From positions 4,588,001 to 4,652,000 of the forward strand of contig NZ_CP030055.1 of the NCBI RefSeq assembly GCF_015291645.1: a stretch of DNA of 64,000 bases, given 5' to 3'. Position 1 is the first letter of the stretch. Each line of letters opens with the position of its first letter. Origin of the DNA: Bradyrhizobium sp. CCBAU 53340 (GTDB lineage Bacteria > Pseudomonadota > Alphaproteobacteria > Rhizobiales > Xanthobacteraceae). Below are positions 1 through 8,748 of the stretch, piece by piece. The notes under the pieces are model-generated. The model saw only the letters and a list, made by a program, of their open reading frames with translations, did no database searches and was not told where the DNA came from. The position numbers and the translations under genes are program-made.

Positions 1-663
1 TACTACAACGAGGAGTTCGGCGGCGAGGTCTATTACGACACGCCCTCGATGCTCGGTGCGCTCTCCTGGTGGAACGATCTCATCGCCAAGCACAAGGTGC
101 ATCCGCCCGGCGCCACGCCTGGCCCTGCCGTCAGCACCTCCTTCATCTCCGGCAACGCCGCGATGATGATGCTGTCGACGGGCTCGCTGACTTACGTGCG
201 CGAGAACGCCAAGTTCGCCTACAAGGTCGCCTTCATCCCGCGCAATGTCCGCAACGCCGTGCCGATCGGCGGCGCCTCGCTGATCATTCCGGCCGGCGTC
301 GAAGCCGACAAGCAGAAGGCCGCCTGGACGCTGATCAAGTGGATGACCTCGCCCGAGAAGAGCGCCTGGTGGAGCCGCGCCACCGGCTATTTCGCGCCCA
401 ACATGGCCGCCTACAAGACGCCCGACATGGTCGACTTCCTGAGCAAGAACCCCGACGCCAAGACCGCCGTCGAGCAGCTCGACGTCGCAAAGCCGTGGTT
501 CGCGACCTACAAGACCGTGCCGGTGCGCAAGAACCTGGAAGACGAGGTGATGCTGGTCCTCAACGGCAAGAAGCAGCCGAAGGACGCCCTCGTCGCCGCC
601 CAGAAGGCCGCCGACGAGACGCTGAAGCCTTACAATGCGGAGACCTCGCTTAAGCTGCCGTAA
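1..663 (+). CDS. ABC transporter substrate-binding protein, UgpB-like (3' part only)
   Basis: The reading frame is open from base 1, so the N-terminus, including any signal peptide, lies outside the window. The 220 visible residues resemble the C-terminal lobe of family 1 extracellular solute-binding proteins. They include a GGASLIIP segment, a 'KAAWTLIKWMTSPEKSAWW' block and a late 'GYFAP' motif, all typical of UgpB and related carbohydrate binders. The expected role is periplasmic capture of glycerol-3-phosphate, a glycerophosphodiester or a sugar for an ABC permease. No permease or ATPase follows: a hairpin terminator and then rnd come next, so the transporter genes must lie upstream or elsewhere. 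The family is fairly sure; the substrate is not. Confidence 0.85.
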   Translation, partial: YYNEEFGGEVYYDTPSMLGALSWWNDLIAKHKVHPPGATPGPAVSTSFISGNAAMMMLSTGSLTYVRENAKFAYKVAFIPRNVRNAVPIGGASLIIPAGVEADKQKAAWTLIKWMTSPEKSAWWSRATGYFAPNMAAYKTPDMVDFLSKNPDAKTAVEQLDVAKPWFATYKTVPVRKNLEDEVMLVLNGKKQPKDALVAAQKAADETLKPYNAETSLKLP

Positions 664-689
664 GGACCAGAGCAGCGGCCAACGAACGT

Positions 690-714
690 CGGCGCTCCGC
701 CATGCGGGGCGCCG
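690..714 (+). terminator. Hairpin terminator after the binding-protein gene
   Basis: Eleven-base arms (690-700 and 704-714) pair around a CAT loop with a single T-G wobble. The stem is very G+C rich, and AAGTCGTTTT follows. It starts 27 bases past the stop codon. The T-run is short, so termination may be partial. Confidence 0.6.
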
Positions 715-848
715 AAGTCGTTTTGGACGGTTACCGGCGTTAACTCCCCGTCCACCATCCGGCTCGCCCCGCCGCCGGTAACCACGAGAATTAACAGACC
801 CTCAACGCAGCCCCGACAAATCTACCAATGTTTCTGGAGATTTCCGCC

Positions 849-959
849 GTGGATTTGCTGGTTTTCGAGTTCCTGGGTCTGGCGCTGGTTGGAATGTGTC
901 TGGTCGTGGTGGCGCTGCCCTGCGCCCGCAAATCCTCGCACCGGATCCGTTACGAATAG
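849..959 (+). CDS. Possible 36-residue single-span membrane peptide
   Basis: A GTG start lies 8 bases after a GGAGA ribosome-binding site (836-840). It opens a 36-codon frame whose product has a hydrophobic stretch of about 22 residues followed by a basic tail (ARKSSHRIR). That is a typical small inner-membrane protein with the C-terminus in the cytoplasm. It sits alone between the terminator and rnd. I do not recognise the family. The evidence is only the ribosome-binding site, the frame and the membrane segment; a chance frame remains possible. Confidence 0.35.
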   Translation: MDLLVFEFLGLALVGMCLVVVALPCARKSSHRIRYE

Positions 960-1076
960 GAATTTTCGCCGCTTCCGGCGATTCCACCCCCAATGCAAGG
1001 CTCGAATTCGTCAAGAGCCCCTTGACATCACAGCACTTTCGGCAGAACGGCTGATACCAAGTGTCATGGGCCGTTC

Positions 1077-2225
1077 ATGGATTTGATTACCACCACCGCT
1101 GACCTCGCGGCTGCCTGCAGCCGGCTGGCCAAGCACCCCGTCATTACTGTCGATACCGAGTTCCTGCGCGAGACCACCTACTACCCGCTGCTGTGCGTGG
1201 TGCAGATGGCCAGCCCCGAGGAAGCGGTCGTCATCGACACCTTGGCCGCGGGCATCGACCTCAGGCCGTTCTTCGAGCTGATGGCCAACGAGAGCGTGCT
1301 GAAGGTGTTTCACGCCGCGCGCCAGGACATCGAGATCATCTGGCACCAGGCCAACATCATCCCGCACCCGGTGTTCGACACCCAGGTCGCAGCGATGGTG
1401 CTCGGCTACGGCGACAGCATCGCCTATGACGCCCTGGTCGAGAAGGTCACCGGCCATCGCCCGGACAAAACCCACCGCTTCACCGACTGGTCGCGGCGGC
1501 CGCTGACCAAGGAGCAGATGCACTACGCGGTCTCCGACGTCACGCATTTGCGCGATGTGTTCGCCGCGCTCGATGCCGACCTGAAGAAGCGCCGCCGCAG
1601 CGAATGGGTCTCGATCGAGATGGAGATCCTGACCTCGCCCAAGACCTACGACTTCCACCCCGAGCGCGCCTGGGAACGGCTGAAGACGCGGGTGCGCAAG
1701 CCGAAGGACCTTGCGGTGCTGATGGAGGTCGCCGCCTGGCGCGAGCAGGAGGCCCAAAGCCGCGACGTGCCGCGCGGCCGTGTGCTGCGGGACGAGGCCA
1801 TCACCGATATCGCCACCCACGCGCCGAACTCGCTGGAGAAGCTCGCCCATCTGCGCTCGGTGCCGAAGGGGTTTGAGAAATCCAAATGGGGCGCCGATAT
1901 CGTCGCCGCCGTCGAGCGCGGTCTGGCGCGGGATTTCTCGACGCTGCCGAAGCTGGAGAAACCGCGCAACAATTCCAACGGTGCGGCGACTGTCGAGCTG
2001 TTGAAGGTACTGCTGCGCATGACCGCCGAGCGCCATGCAGTGGCGAGCAAGGTGATCGCCACCGTCGATGACCTCGAGGAGATCGCCGCTGACGATCAGG
2101 CCGACGTTCCGGCCTTGCGCGGCTGGCGCCGCGAGCTGTTCGGCGAAGCGGCATTGAAGCTGAAGCGCGGCGAGCTGGCGCTGGCCATCGAGAAAGGCCG
2201 CGTGGTCGGGGTTCAGCGGGCGTAG
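1077..2225 (+). CDS. rnd: Ribonuclease D
   Basis: This is a 3'-5' exoribonuclease that trims tRNA precursors and other structured RNA ends. The 382-residue length is typical. The DEDD exonuclease domain covers roughly residues 1-170: D26 and E28 in 'VDTEFLRE', an aspartate in 'HAARQDIEI', and the YxxxD of 'YAVSDVTHL'. An HRDC domain follows at about 205-290. The ATG at 1077 places the exonuclease fold right at the N-terminus, as in the family. It stands as a single gene, followed by a dispersed repeat and a convergent aminotransferase gene. Confidence 0.95.
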   Translation: MDLITTTADLAAACSRLAKHPVITVDTEFLRETTYYPLLCVVQMASPEEAVVIDTLAAGIDLRPFFELMANESVLKVFHAARQDIEIIWHQANIIPHPVFDTQVAAMVLGYGDSIAYDALVEKVTGHRPDKTHRFTDWSRRPLTKEQMHYAVSDVTHLRDVFAALDADLKKRRRSEWVSIEMEILTSPKTYDFHPERAWERLKTRVRKPKDLAVLMEVAAWREQEAQSRDVPRGRVLRDEAITDIATHAPNSLEKLAHLRSVPKGFEKSKWGADIVAAVERGLARDFSTLPKLEKPRNNSNGAATVELLKVLLRMTAERHAVASKVIATVDDLEEIAADDQADVPALRGWRRELFGEAALKLKRGELALAIEKGRVVGVQRA

Positions 2226-2241
2226 CCAGCCAAAGCTAGAT

Positions 2242-2374
2242 CGTCATCCTGAGGCGCGAGTGGCACGATGCAAAGCATCGCGCCGCGAGCCTCGAAGGAT
2301 GAACACCCCGCTGCAGCCAGTCGGGCCGTCGCCCTTCGAGGCTCGCCGAAGAGGCGAGCACCTCAGGGTGACGG
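2242..2374. repeat. Dispersed palindromic intergenic repeat between rnd and the aminotransferase
   Basis: This non-coding spacer has the composite palindromic look of repeats scattered through Bradyrhizobium genomes. It begins TCATCCTGAGG and has CCTCGAAGGATGA inside (2290-2302). It then has a perfect 7-base hairpin GCTCGCC-N5-GGCGAGC (2341-2359), and it ends CACCTCAGGGTGACGG. It lies between convergent genes, where it could also act as a transcription terminator. The family assignment is from memory of such genomes. Confidence 0.6.
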
Positions 2375-2410
2375 TACGAGACCGAACCTTCTGACGAAGC
2401 GACAGAGACC

Positions 2411-3793
2411 CTACGCCTGCGGCAGCTTTGCGACTTCGGGCTTCATATCGTCCAACACCCCCGTAATCGCCGCGACCAGCTCATCAATTTGGGCCTTGGT
2501 GGTGATCAGCGGCGGGCAAATGGCGAGGGCATCCAGCATGTTGCGCAAGATCACGCCGCGCTCCTGCAGCATGCGGCTGGCCATGCCGCCCACCGCACCC
2601 GGAGTCGCGGCTGCAGTCTTGCGGCCCTTGTCGAGCACAAGTTCGAGCGCTGCGATCATGCCGACGCCGCGGACCTCGCCGACCAGCGGATGGCTGGTGA
2701 GCTCGCGCAATTTGCCCTGCATGTAACCGCCAAGCTCGGCGGCATGCGCGACCAGGCCGCGCTCCTCGATGATCTTGAGGTTTTCCAGCGCAACCGCCGA
2801 GCCGACCGGATGGCCGCCGGCGGTGAAGCCGTGGCCGAGCACGCCGATCTTGTTGCTCTCGTCCGCGATCGGCTCGAACATGCGGTCGTTCATGATGATC
2901 GCCGACAGCGGGAAATAGCTCGAGGTGATCTGCTTGGAGACCACCATCGCGTCGGGCTTGATGCCATAGGTTTCGCAGCCGAACATCTTGCCGGTGCGGC
3001 CAAAGCCGCAGATCACCTCGTCGGCGATCAGCAGGATGTCGTACTTCTTCAACACTGCCTGGATCTTGTCCCAATAGGTCGCCGGCGGCACGACGACGCC
3101 GCCCGCCCCCATCACCGGCTCGCCGAAGAAAGCAGCGATCGTGTCGGGCCCTTCCTTCTGGATCAGCGCGTCGAGCTCTTCGGCGCGGCGCGTCGCAAAC
3201 GCCTCCTCGCTCTCGCCGGGCGCGCCGTCCTTGTAGAAATGCGGCGAGCCCGTGTGCAGGATGTTCGGCAGCGGCAGGTCGAACGAGCGATGGTTGTTGG
3301 GCAGGCCCGTAAGGCTTGCGGATGCGATGGTGACGCCGTGATAGGCGCGCATGCGGCTGATGATCTTCTTTTTCTGCGGCTGGCCGAGCGAATTCGAACG
3401 ATAGGCGATCAGCTTCAGGACGGTGTCGTTCGCCTCCGAGCCGGAATTGGTGAAGAACACCTTGCTCATCGGCACCGGCGCGAGCGCCACCAGCTTCTCG
3501 GCGAGGTCGATCGATGGCCCATGCGATTTGGCGGAGAAGGTGTGGTAGAACGGCAGCGCCTGCATCTGCTTATACGCCGCCTCGACCAGCCGCTTCTCGT
3601 TGAAGCCGAGCCCGACGCTCCACAGGCCCGCCATCGCCTCGAAATAGCGCTTGCCCGACGCATCGAACACGTAAGGCCCCTCGCCGCGCTCGATCACCAG
3701 GGGACCTGCCTGCTGATGCGTGCGCGCGTTGGTGTAGGCGTGGAGCTGGTAAGCCACATCCCGGGCTTCTTGCGAATTAGGCAGCATCGTCAT
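2411..3793 (-). CDS. Class III omega-aminotransferase (amino acid:pyruvate type)
   Basis: This is a PLP-dependent enzyme that moves an amino group from an omega-amino acid or amine to pyruvate or another oxo acid. The 460 residues include the PLP-phosphate motif 'TNSGSEAND' (S117-S119), the cofactor aspartate in 'LLIADEVICGFGRTG' (D258) and the Schiff-base lysine in 'VVSKQITSSYFP' (K287). The 'SKQ-TSSY' form is typical of the beta-alanine/omega-amino acid subgroup. The frame stays open upstream to 3937, but AGGGAA lies 7 bases before the ATG at 3793 and the upstream ATG at 3820 has no such site. The substrate cannot be read from sequence. It neighbours an aromatic-acid uptake locus, which may or may not be related. 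Confidence 0.88.
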   Translation of the reverse strand: MTMLPNSQEARDVAYQLHAYTNARTHQQAGPLVIERGEGPYVFDASGKRYFEAMAGLWSVGLGFNEKRLVEAAYKQMQALPFYHTFSAKSHGPSIDLAEKLVALAPVPMSKVFFTNSGSEANDTVLKLIAYRSNSLGQPQKKKIISRMRAYHGVTIASASLTGLPNNHRSFDLPLPNILHTGSPHFYKDGAPGESEEAFATRRAEELDALIQKEGPDTIAAFFGEPVMGAGGVVVPPATYWDKIQAVLKKYDILLIADEVICGFGRTGKMFGCETYGIKPDAMVVSKQITSSYFPLSAIIMNDRMFEPIADESNKIGVLGHGFTAGGHPVGSAVALENLKIIEERGLVAHAAELGGYMQGKLRELTSHPLVGEVRGVGMIAALELVLDKGRKTAAATPGAVGGMASRMLQERGVILRNMLDALAICPPLITTKAQIDELVAAITGVLDDMKPEVAKLPQA

Positions 3794-3988
3794 CACGGGA
3801 TTCCCTAGCTGGTGCGTCATCGGACGTTGTGGCGCAGCCTCTATCCAGGGACGAGGCTTGTCCAAACAAAACGTCGATACCTTGGCTATTGCGGCGCGCC
3901 GCAACTTGCAACGCCATTTCGTTGGCGACGCCTGCACATGAGCGTTGCAGGAAAGCAGCGCTGCCGTTTGGGCGTTTCACCGCCTGAG

Positions 3989-5320
3989 CTAGTCCCGCCG
4001 AGCCAGCATGAAGGCGGCCATTGCGGCTACCAGCGCCGGAACCGCCGCCGCGGCAAACAGCGGCTGCGCCCCCATGTCGCGGGCCAGCATCGCCCCGCCG
4101 ACCAGCGGCCCCACGATCGAGCCGATGCGGCCGATGCCGAGCGCCCATCCGACTCCGGTCGACCTGATCGCCGTGGGATAGAAGGTGGCCGTCAACGCGT
4201 TCGAGGCGATCTGTCCGCCGACGATGCAGAAGCCCGAGGCGAAGATCGCGATCGTCACCAGCACGATCGAATGGCTCACCAAGCCGATGGCCGCAACGGC
4301 AGCCGCGGCGACGAGATAGGTCAGCGACAGCGCGCGAAACGAGAAGCGGTCGATGAACTGGCCGAGCGCAAAGGTGCCGACAACGCCTCCGACCTGCAGC
4401 ATGGCGCCGATCGCAGCCGCAGCCGACACCGAGACGCCGAGATCGTTCAGCACGGTCGGGAGCCAGTTCGACAGCAGATAGAGGTCGAGCAGGCTCATGA
4501 AGAACACGATCCAGAGCAGCAGCGTCACCGATCCGCGTCCCTCCGCAAACAGATGTGCGACCGGCAGGCCCGGCAATTTCGGCTCCAGAACGACGAATTT
4601 GGCGTTGCCGGCGAAAGACGCGCCCGGCGAGATCTTTTTCAGAAGCTCCGCCACCTCATGGTCGCGGCGGCCAACCATGGCCAGGAACCGGATCGATTCC
4701 GGCAGGGCCTTGAGCAGGAACGACAGCAGCAGCAATGGCACGAGGCCGCCGACCAGAAACACCGAACGCCAGCCGAAGGCGGGGATGAGCGCGGCCGCAA
4801 GCAGCCCGCCGAGGGCGGCTCCGACCGAAAAGCCGGCAAACATCATCATGACAAGGGTGGCGCGACGGCGATGCGGACTGAATTCGGACGTGAGCGCGAC
4901 GGCATTGGGCATGGCGCCGCCGAGACCGAGGCCGGTCAGCATGCGCAACGCGATCAGCCAGGTCGTATCAGGCGCGAACATCGTGAGCAGCGTTCCGATG
5001 CCGAACACCAGCGTGCTCGCGAGGATGATGCGGCGACGGCCAATCCTGTCCGCCATCGGACCGAAGATCAGCGCGCCGATCATGAGGCCAAAAAGCCCGG
5101 CGCTGAACACCGGCCCGAGGCTGCCGCGCGCGAGTTTCCACTCCTGCGCCACGGCGGGCGCGACATAGCCGATAGCCTGGGTGTCGAAGCCGTCGATGAA
5201 CAGCACGGCGGCGCAGACCAGCAGCACACGGATCTGGAAGGCACCGACCGGCTGACGGTCGACATAGGCGGGGACGTCGATCGTGTCAGATACGACCTCG
5301 CCCGTTGCTGTGACGGCCAT
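3989..5320 (-). CDS. MFS transporter, aromatic acid:H+ symporter (PcaK/BenK-like)
   Basis: This 443-residue inner-membrane protein has the 12-segment major facilitator pattern. The first helix carries 'FIDGFDTQAIGYVAPAV', the acidic DG(F/Y)D motif of the aromatic acid:H+ symporter group. The loop between helices 2 and 3 has 'GPMADRIGRRRII', the MFS signature. It should import a benzoate-like or other aromatic carboxylate. It is transcribed away from the IclR regulator across a 152-base gap that holds an inverted repeat matching one in front of the hydroxylase gene. The three genes therefore look like one regulated catabolic locus. Confidence 0.85.
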   Translation of the reverse strand: MAVTATGEVVSDTIDVPAYVDRQPVGAFQIRVLLVCAAVLFIDGFDTQAIGYVAPAVAQEWKLARGSLGPVFSAGLFGLMIGALIFGPMADRIGRRRIILASTLVFGIGTLLTMFAPDTTWLIALRMLTGLGLGGAMPNAVALTSEFSPHRRRATLVMMMFAGFSVGAALGGLLAAALIPAFGWRSVFLVGGLVPLLLLSFLLKALPESIRFLAMVGRRDHEVAELLKKISPGASFAGNAKFVVLEPKLPGLPVAHLFAEGRGSVTLLLWIVFFMSLLDLYLLSNWLPTVLNDLGVSVSAAAAIGAMLQVGGVVGTFALGQFIDRFSFRALSLTYLVAAAAVAAIGLVSHSIVLVTIAIFASGFCIVGGQIASNALTATFYPTAIRSTGVGWALGIGRIGSIVGPLVGGAMLARDMGAQPLFAAAAVPALVAAMAAFMLARRD

Positions 5321-5364
5321 GCGCGCCTCCTCCCCCGGTAGCCCTGCACTATTTTTCTTTCTTT

Positions 5365-5383
5365 AATCTCTTATAGTGAGATT
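5365..5383. promoter_or_regulatory. Predicted IclR-type operator 1
   Basis: Inverted repeat AATCTC-N7-GAGATT with perfect 6-base arms, in the gap between the divergent MFS and IclR genes. The same arrangement, A(A/G)TCTC-N7-GAGATT, recurs at 6227-6245 before the hydroxylase gene. It could control both directions. Binding by the local IclR protein is inferred from position and recurrence. Confidence 0.55.
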
Positions 5384-5472
5384 ATTGTCGGTGCAAGCCG
5401 CCCGTATCCGTCGTCTTGCGGCCTCCGCAAATCCGGGTCACACGACCGAACACGAAGCTGGATCGAGCCGAT

Positions 5473-6228
5473 ATGGTCAAGGCAAACAGTCGGGATCGAG
5501 TCCTTGCCGTGCTCGATCTCTTCACCGAGGCGCATCCGCAATGGTCGCCCGAGGAGCTCATGAACGAGCTCGGCTATACCAGGCCGACGCTGTATCGCTA
5601 CCTGAAGAGCCTGAAGGACAGCGGCTTCCTGATGCCGACGCGCGGCGGCCGGTTCGCACTCGGCCCACGCGTGGTCGAGATGGATTATCTCAGCCGCCGC
5701 TCCGATCCGTTGATCGCAACCGCTACGCCGCACCTGGAACGCCTCACGGCCGCGCACCCCTGCACGGCGCTGATCGTGCGCTGGTATGGCGATAAAATAT
5801 TGTGCGTCGCCTCGATCGCATCCGCCGTGAATCCGGTCAGTAGCTATCCGCGCGGCAGACCGATGCCGATGGGGCGCGGCGCGATCGCGCGCTCGATCAT
5901 GGCCTTTCTGCCCAAGCAGCGCGTCATGCCGCTGGTGACGCGATACGCTGTCGATCTGCGCAGCATCGGCGTCGGCGACGCGCCCGACGACATCCTTGCT
6001 GCGTTGAAGCGCGTGCGGCGCGCCGGCGTTGCCGTCGCCTTCGGCGAAGTGACGCCGGGCGCGGTCGGGATCGCCGCCCCGATCCTCGATGCAGGCTATC
6101 CGACCGCAAGCCTTTGCATCACGATCGCCGGCCAACATGCCAATGGCGAGCTGATCGATCGCATCAGCTCGGAGGTTCGCGAAGCGGCCCGGCAGATCTC
6201 CGATGCCGTCGAAAGTGAGACAACATAG
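5473..6228 (+). CDS. IclR-family transcriptional regulator
   Basis: The 251-residue protein has an N-terminal winged helix-turn-helix ('EELMNELGYTRPTLYRYLKS', residues about 22-45). A C-terminal effector domain follows, with the family's glycine/proline-rich 'YPRGRPMPMGRGAIARS' stretch. IclR proteins of this size usually sense an aromatic or carboxylic catabolite. I chose the ATG at 5473 because the only longer option is a TTG giving a basic tail not typical of the family. It lies between a divergent aromatic-acid transporter and a downstream flavin hydroxylase, with matching inverted repeats at both junctions. The second repeat overlaps its stop codon. Confidence 0.88.
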   Translation: MVKANSRDRVLAVLDLFTEAHPQWSPEELMNELGYTRPTLYRYLKSLKDSGFLMPTRGGRFALGPRVVEMDYLSRRSDPLIATATPHLERLTAAHPCTALIVRWYGDKILCVASIASAVNPVSSYPRGRPMPMGRGAIARSIMAFLPKQRVMPLVTRYAVDLRSIGVGDAPDDILAALKRVRRAGVAVAFGEVTPGAVGIAAPILDAGYPTASLCITIAGQHANGELIDRISSEVREAARQISDAVESETT

Positions 6229-6245
6229 TCTCACATATTGAGATT
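6227..6245. promoter_or_regulatory. Predicted IclR-type operator 2
   Basis: AGTCTC-N7-GAGATT, matching the site at 5365-5383 in 11 of 12 arm bases with the same 7-base spacer. It begins in the IclR stop codon and lies about 85 bases before the likely hydroxylase start. An overlapping perfect repeat GTGAGAC-N6-GTCTCAC covers 6215-6234, so more than one dimer may bind. Confidence 0.55.
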
Positions 6246-6328
6246 TTACTTGACGAGATACCGGCAACACCCCATGACGGCGGATGATCGCGCCTGGAAT
6301 TGGCGCGGAACACGCACGGGGAAACGAT

Positions 6329-7921
6329 GTGAGGCAGGCTGAGGCGAACATCCACGCGCCGGTCGTCGTCGTTGGCGGCGGACCGGTCGGAATGGGCCTG
6401 GCGATCGGCCTTGGCCTGCGCGGCATCAAGACCATCGTGGTCGAACGCTACGAGCAGCCGCAGCCGATCCCGAAGGGACAGAATCTCACCCAGCGGACGA
6501 TGGAGCATTTCCATTTCTGGGGCGCGGAGGCGGCGCTGCGGGCGGCCCGCACCATTCCACCCGACTACGGCATCGGTGGAATGACCAGCCACGGCACGCT
6601 GCTCAGCGGCGACAATTACAACTGGCTGCAGCGCGAACTGGTTCGGCCATTTTACTTCACCGACAATGAGCGCCTGCCGCAATACGCGACCGAAGCGGTG
6701 TTGCGGCAACGGGCAGCGCAACTCCCCGCCATCGATCTGCGCTACGGATGGACATGCCAGGACGTGCGGCCTGAAGCCGACGGCGTCATCCTCGATATCG
6801 TCAATCGTGAGGGACTGCAGCAAAGCCTGCGTGCCGATTACGTCGTCGGCTGCGACGGCAGCCGGTCGGTCGTGCGCGAGCGCGCCGGCATAACGCAGAC
6901 CCGTTCCGACCATGATCGACTGATGGTCTTGCTGGTGTTTCGCTCCGCCGAATTGCACCGCTTGCTCGGCAGGTTTCCGGGCAAGTCCTTCTACAGCGTG
7001 CTGCATCCGGATCTCGACGGCTACTGGAAGTTCTTCGGCCGGGTCGATCTGGGCACCACCTGGTTCTTCCACGCCCCGGTCCCCGCCGACACCACGGCCG
7101 ACAATTTCGATTTCAGGCGCCTGCTGCACGAGGCGGCGGGTGCGGAGTTCGATGTCGACATCGAGCACATCGGTTTCTGGGATCTGCGTTTCACGCTGGC
7201 CGACAGCTATCGCGCAGGCCACGTCTTCATCGCCGGTGACGCCGCACACAGCCATCCGCCCTATGGCGGCTATGGCATCAACAGCGGTTTCGAGGACGCC
7301 GTCAATCTAACGTGGAAGCTCGCCGGGGCCCTGCAGGGCTGGGCGCCTGCGAGCCTGCTCGACAGCTACGACGCAGAACGTCGCCCCGTCTTCGCATCGA
7401 CCGCACGCGACTTCATCGAAACATCGATCTTCCGCGACCGGGATTTTCTCCGGCAGCATGATCCGGCGCGAGATCGGGCGGATTTCGAGGCTGCCTGGCT
7501 CGCCAGGCAGTCTGGCGCACGCGCGGAAGTCAACGCCTTCGAGCCAAATTACGAGGGATCGCCAATCGTTTTCGGGCCCACAGGCGGCGTCAGCAGCGCA
7601 ATCGGTTCGCACGCCTATGCAGCGCGCGCCGGCCATCATTTGGCGCCGCAACCTCTGTCATCAGGCAAGAACGTCTTCGAGGAGCTCGGCGACGGCTTCA
7701 CGCTGATTGATCTGGCGGATGGCGCCGCGGCAGCCGCTTTCAGGCAAGCCGCCGCGTGGCTTGGCACTCCGCTGAAGGTGATTGAGGACACGGCGTCAGG
7801 CGGCCGCGAGAAATACGAGGCGGGGCAGATCCTGGTGCGGCCCGATCAGTTTGTTGCCTATGCAGGCAATAATGCTGACGACGCATCCAAGATCCTGATG
7901 CGTGCCGTCGGCCGCTTCTGA
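6329..7921 (+). CDS. FAD-dependent aromatic hydroxylase (MhpA/PheA-like flavoprotein monooxygenase)
   Basis: This is a class A flavoprotein monooxygenase, expected to hydroxylate a phenolic or other aromatic ring using NAD(P)H and O2. The 530 residues have the dinucleotide-binding GxGxxG in 'VVVVGGGPVGMGLAIGLG', the DG motif in 'YVVGCDGSRSVVRE' and the FAD ribityl GD motif in 'VFIAGDAAHSHPPYGGYG'. A thioredoxin-like C-terminal domain follows, as in MhpA and phenol hydroxylase. GGGGA lies 7 bases before the GTG at 6329, which places the FAD fold 8 residues in; an ATG at 6284 is the alternative. The IclR gene and operator precede it. The ring substrate is unknown. Confidence 0.85.
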   Translation: MRQAEANIHAPVVVVGGGPVGMGLAIGLGLRGIKTIVVERYEQPQPIPKGQNLTQRTMEHFHFWGAEAALRAARTIPPDYGIGGMTSHGTLLSGDNYNWLQRELVRPFYFTDNERLPQYATEAVLRQRAAQLPAIDLRYGWTCQDVRPEADGVILDIVNREGLQQSLRADYVVGCDGSRSVVRERAGITQTRSDHDRLMVLLVFRSAELHRLLGRFPGKSFYSVLHPDLDGYWKFFGRVDLGTTWFFHAPVPADTTADNFDFRRLLHEAAGAEFDVDIEHIGFWDLRFTLADSYRAGHVFIAGDAAHSHPPYGGYGINSGFEDAVNLTWKLAGALQGWAPASLLDSYDAERRPVFASTARDFIETSIFRDRDFLRQHDPARDRADFEAAWLARQSGARAEVNAFEPNYEGSPIVFGPTGGVSSAIGSHAYAARAGHHLAPQPLSSGKNVFEELGDGFTLIDLADGAAAAAFRQAAAWLGTPLKVIEDTASGGREKYEAGQILVRPDQFVAYAGNNADDASKILMRAVGRF

Positions 7922-7932
7922 CCGGATCGCAG

Positions 7933-7961
7933 ACCGCTTCGCACTTTTCCGGATCATGCTT
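7933..7961. repeat. Dispersed repeat, partial copy
   Basis: The minus strand reads AAGCATGATCC then GGAAAAGTGCGAAGCGG. It matches the left part of the full palindromic element at 46335-46404 and is related to the copy at 56561-56603. The right arm has decayed. It lies just after the hydroxylase stop codon, and its edge supplies part of the stop codon of the small minus-strand gene. Confidence 0.55.
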
Positions 7962-8128
7962 TAGGCCGCGCCGTCGTCACTCCCGTCGCCGTCCGCCGCG
8001 GCTTCCCTCACCTCGGCCAGCGCCATCGACAGCAGATAGACGGTCGTAGGCAGACCGATCCGGCGCGCCGCCTCGACGGCCAGCGACAGATCGCTCGCCA
8101 GCTGCTTGAGTTCGTCCTCCCGAGACAA
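7961..8128 (-). CDS. Small acidic conserved-looking protein (55 residues, TTG start)
   Basis: A TTG start follows a purine-rich GGGGTGGG, then 55 codons to TAA. The product starts MSREDELKQLASDLS and is predicted helical (residues about 3-44, with 'LPTTVYLLSMALAEVREAA'). It ends in an acidic glycine/aspartate tail. The regular pattern of hydrophobic positions suggests a real helical hairpin protein. I recall similar short proteins in Bradyrhizobium but know no function. It could share a transcript with the minus-strand accessory genes at 8.2-10 kb, since it lies 34 bases past the last of them. Confidence 0.55.
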   Translation of the reverse strand: MSREDELKQLASDLSLAVEAARRIGLPTTVYLLSMALAEVREAAADGDGSDDGAA

Positions 8129-8162
8129 TGTCCCACCCCATCAATCCGCCGATCGCGGCAGC

Positions 8163-8723
8163 CTAGACCGCGACGGCGCCGCTGGCTCTGATCAGTTCGG
8201 CGCTGGACTGGATTGTAGCAAAGTTGGCAATGACATTCACCACCGACCGTCTATAGGCGGCCGCCTCGTCGGTGCCCGGCTGGCGGCAGGCAACGGCATC
8301 GGTGATCACCTGATAGCGGTGGCTGCGATGAAACCCCTCGACGATTGTCGCCAGGATGGTCTCGTCGAGGGAAAAACCGGTCATCACGCAACGCAGATTG
8401 CGGACGCTGGACATGTAATCGGCGAAACGCGACGAGCTGTAGGCCGAGGGCAGCGGATGTTCAAACGTCATCTCGCCCGGACGCGGCCTGGCCTCCGCCA
8501 TCCAATCCGTCAGCCTGGATGACGGATTGAACCACGCCGCCTGCGCGATCCGCTTCAAATGCATCACCGGCCAGAGATTGCTCCGCCACAGCGCCAGCAG
8601 CCCCAGACAGCGCATGGTGGCAGCGTCATCGTCGAGCACGACGTGGCGACGCCCTGGGATCAGATATTCCACCTGAAGGTCCGCGCAGATCAGGACCAGC
8701 GGATCGTCGTGGGAGACCGGCAT
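8163..8723 (-). CDS. Isochorismatase-fold (cysteine hydrolase family) protein lacking the catalytic cysteine
   Basis: The 186-residue protein has the isochorismatase/nicotinamidase layout: aspartate in 'LVLICADLQVEY' (D15) and lysine in 'VMHLKR' (K57). The family's nucleophile loop, normally G-x5-C, here reads 'GFSLDETILAT', so Thr122 takes the place of cysteine. It should therefore not work as a standard hydrolase; it may bind ligand or use other chemistry. The frame opens upstream to a TTG at 8768. I prefer the ATG at 8723, 25 bases past the stop of the preceding GNAT gene, with AAAAGGG in between. It is the third gene of a tight minus-strand unit divergent from a LysR gene. Confidence 0.7.
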   Translation of the reverse strand: MPVSHDDPLVLICADLQVEYLIPGRRHVVLDDDAATMRCLGLLALWRSNLWPVMHLKRIAQAAWFNPSSRLTDWMAEARPRPGEMTFEHPLPSAYSSSRFADYMSSVRNLRCVMTGFSLDETILATIVEGFHRSHRYQVITDAVACRQPGTDEAAAYRRSVVNVIANFATIQSSAELIRASGAVAV

Positions 8724-8748
8724 CGTCTTGCGCAGAGCTGCACCCTTT

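Noticed and set aside
2489..3808. Long open frames opposite the aminotransferase and other minus-strand genes
   Set aside because: Products are Arg/Ala/Asp/His-rich with no family motifs; they are antisense shadows caused by high G+C third positions.
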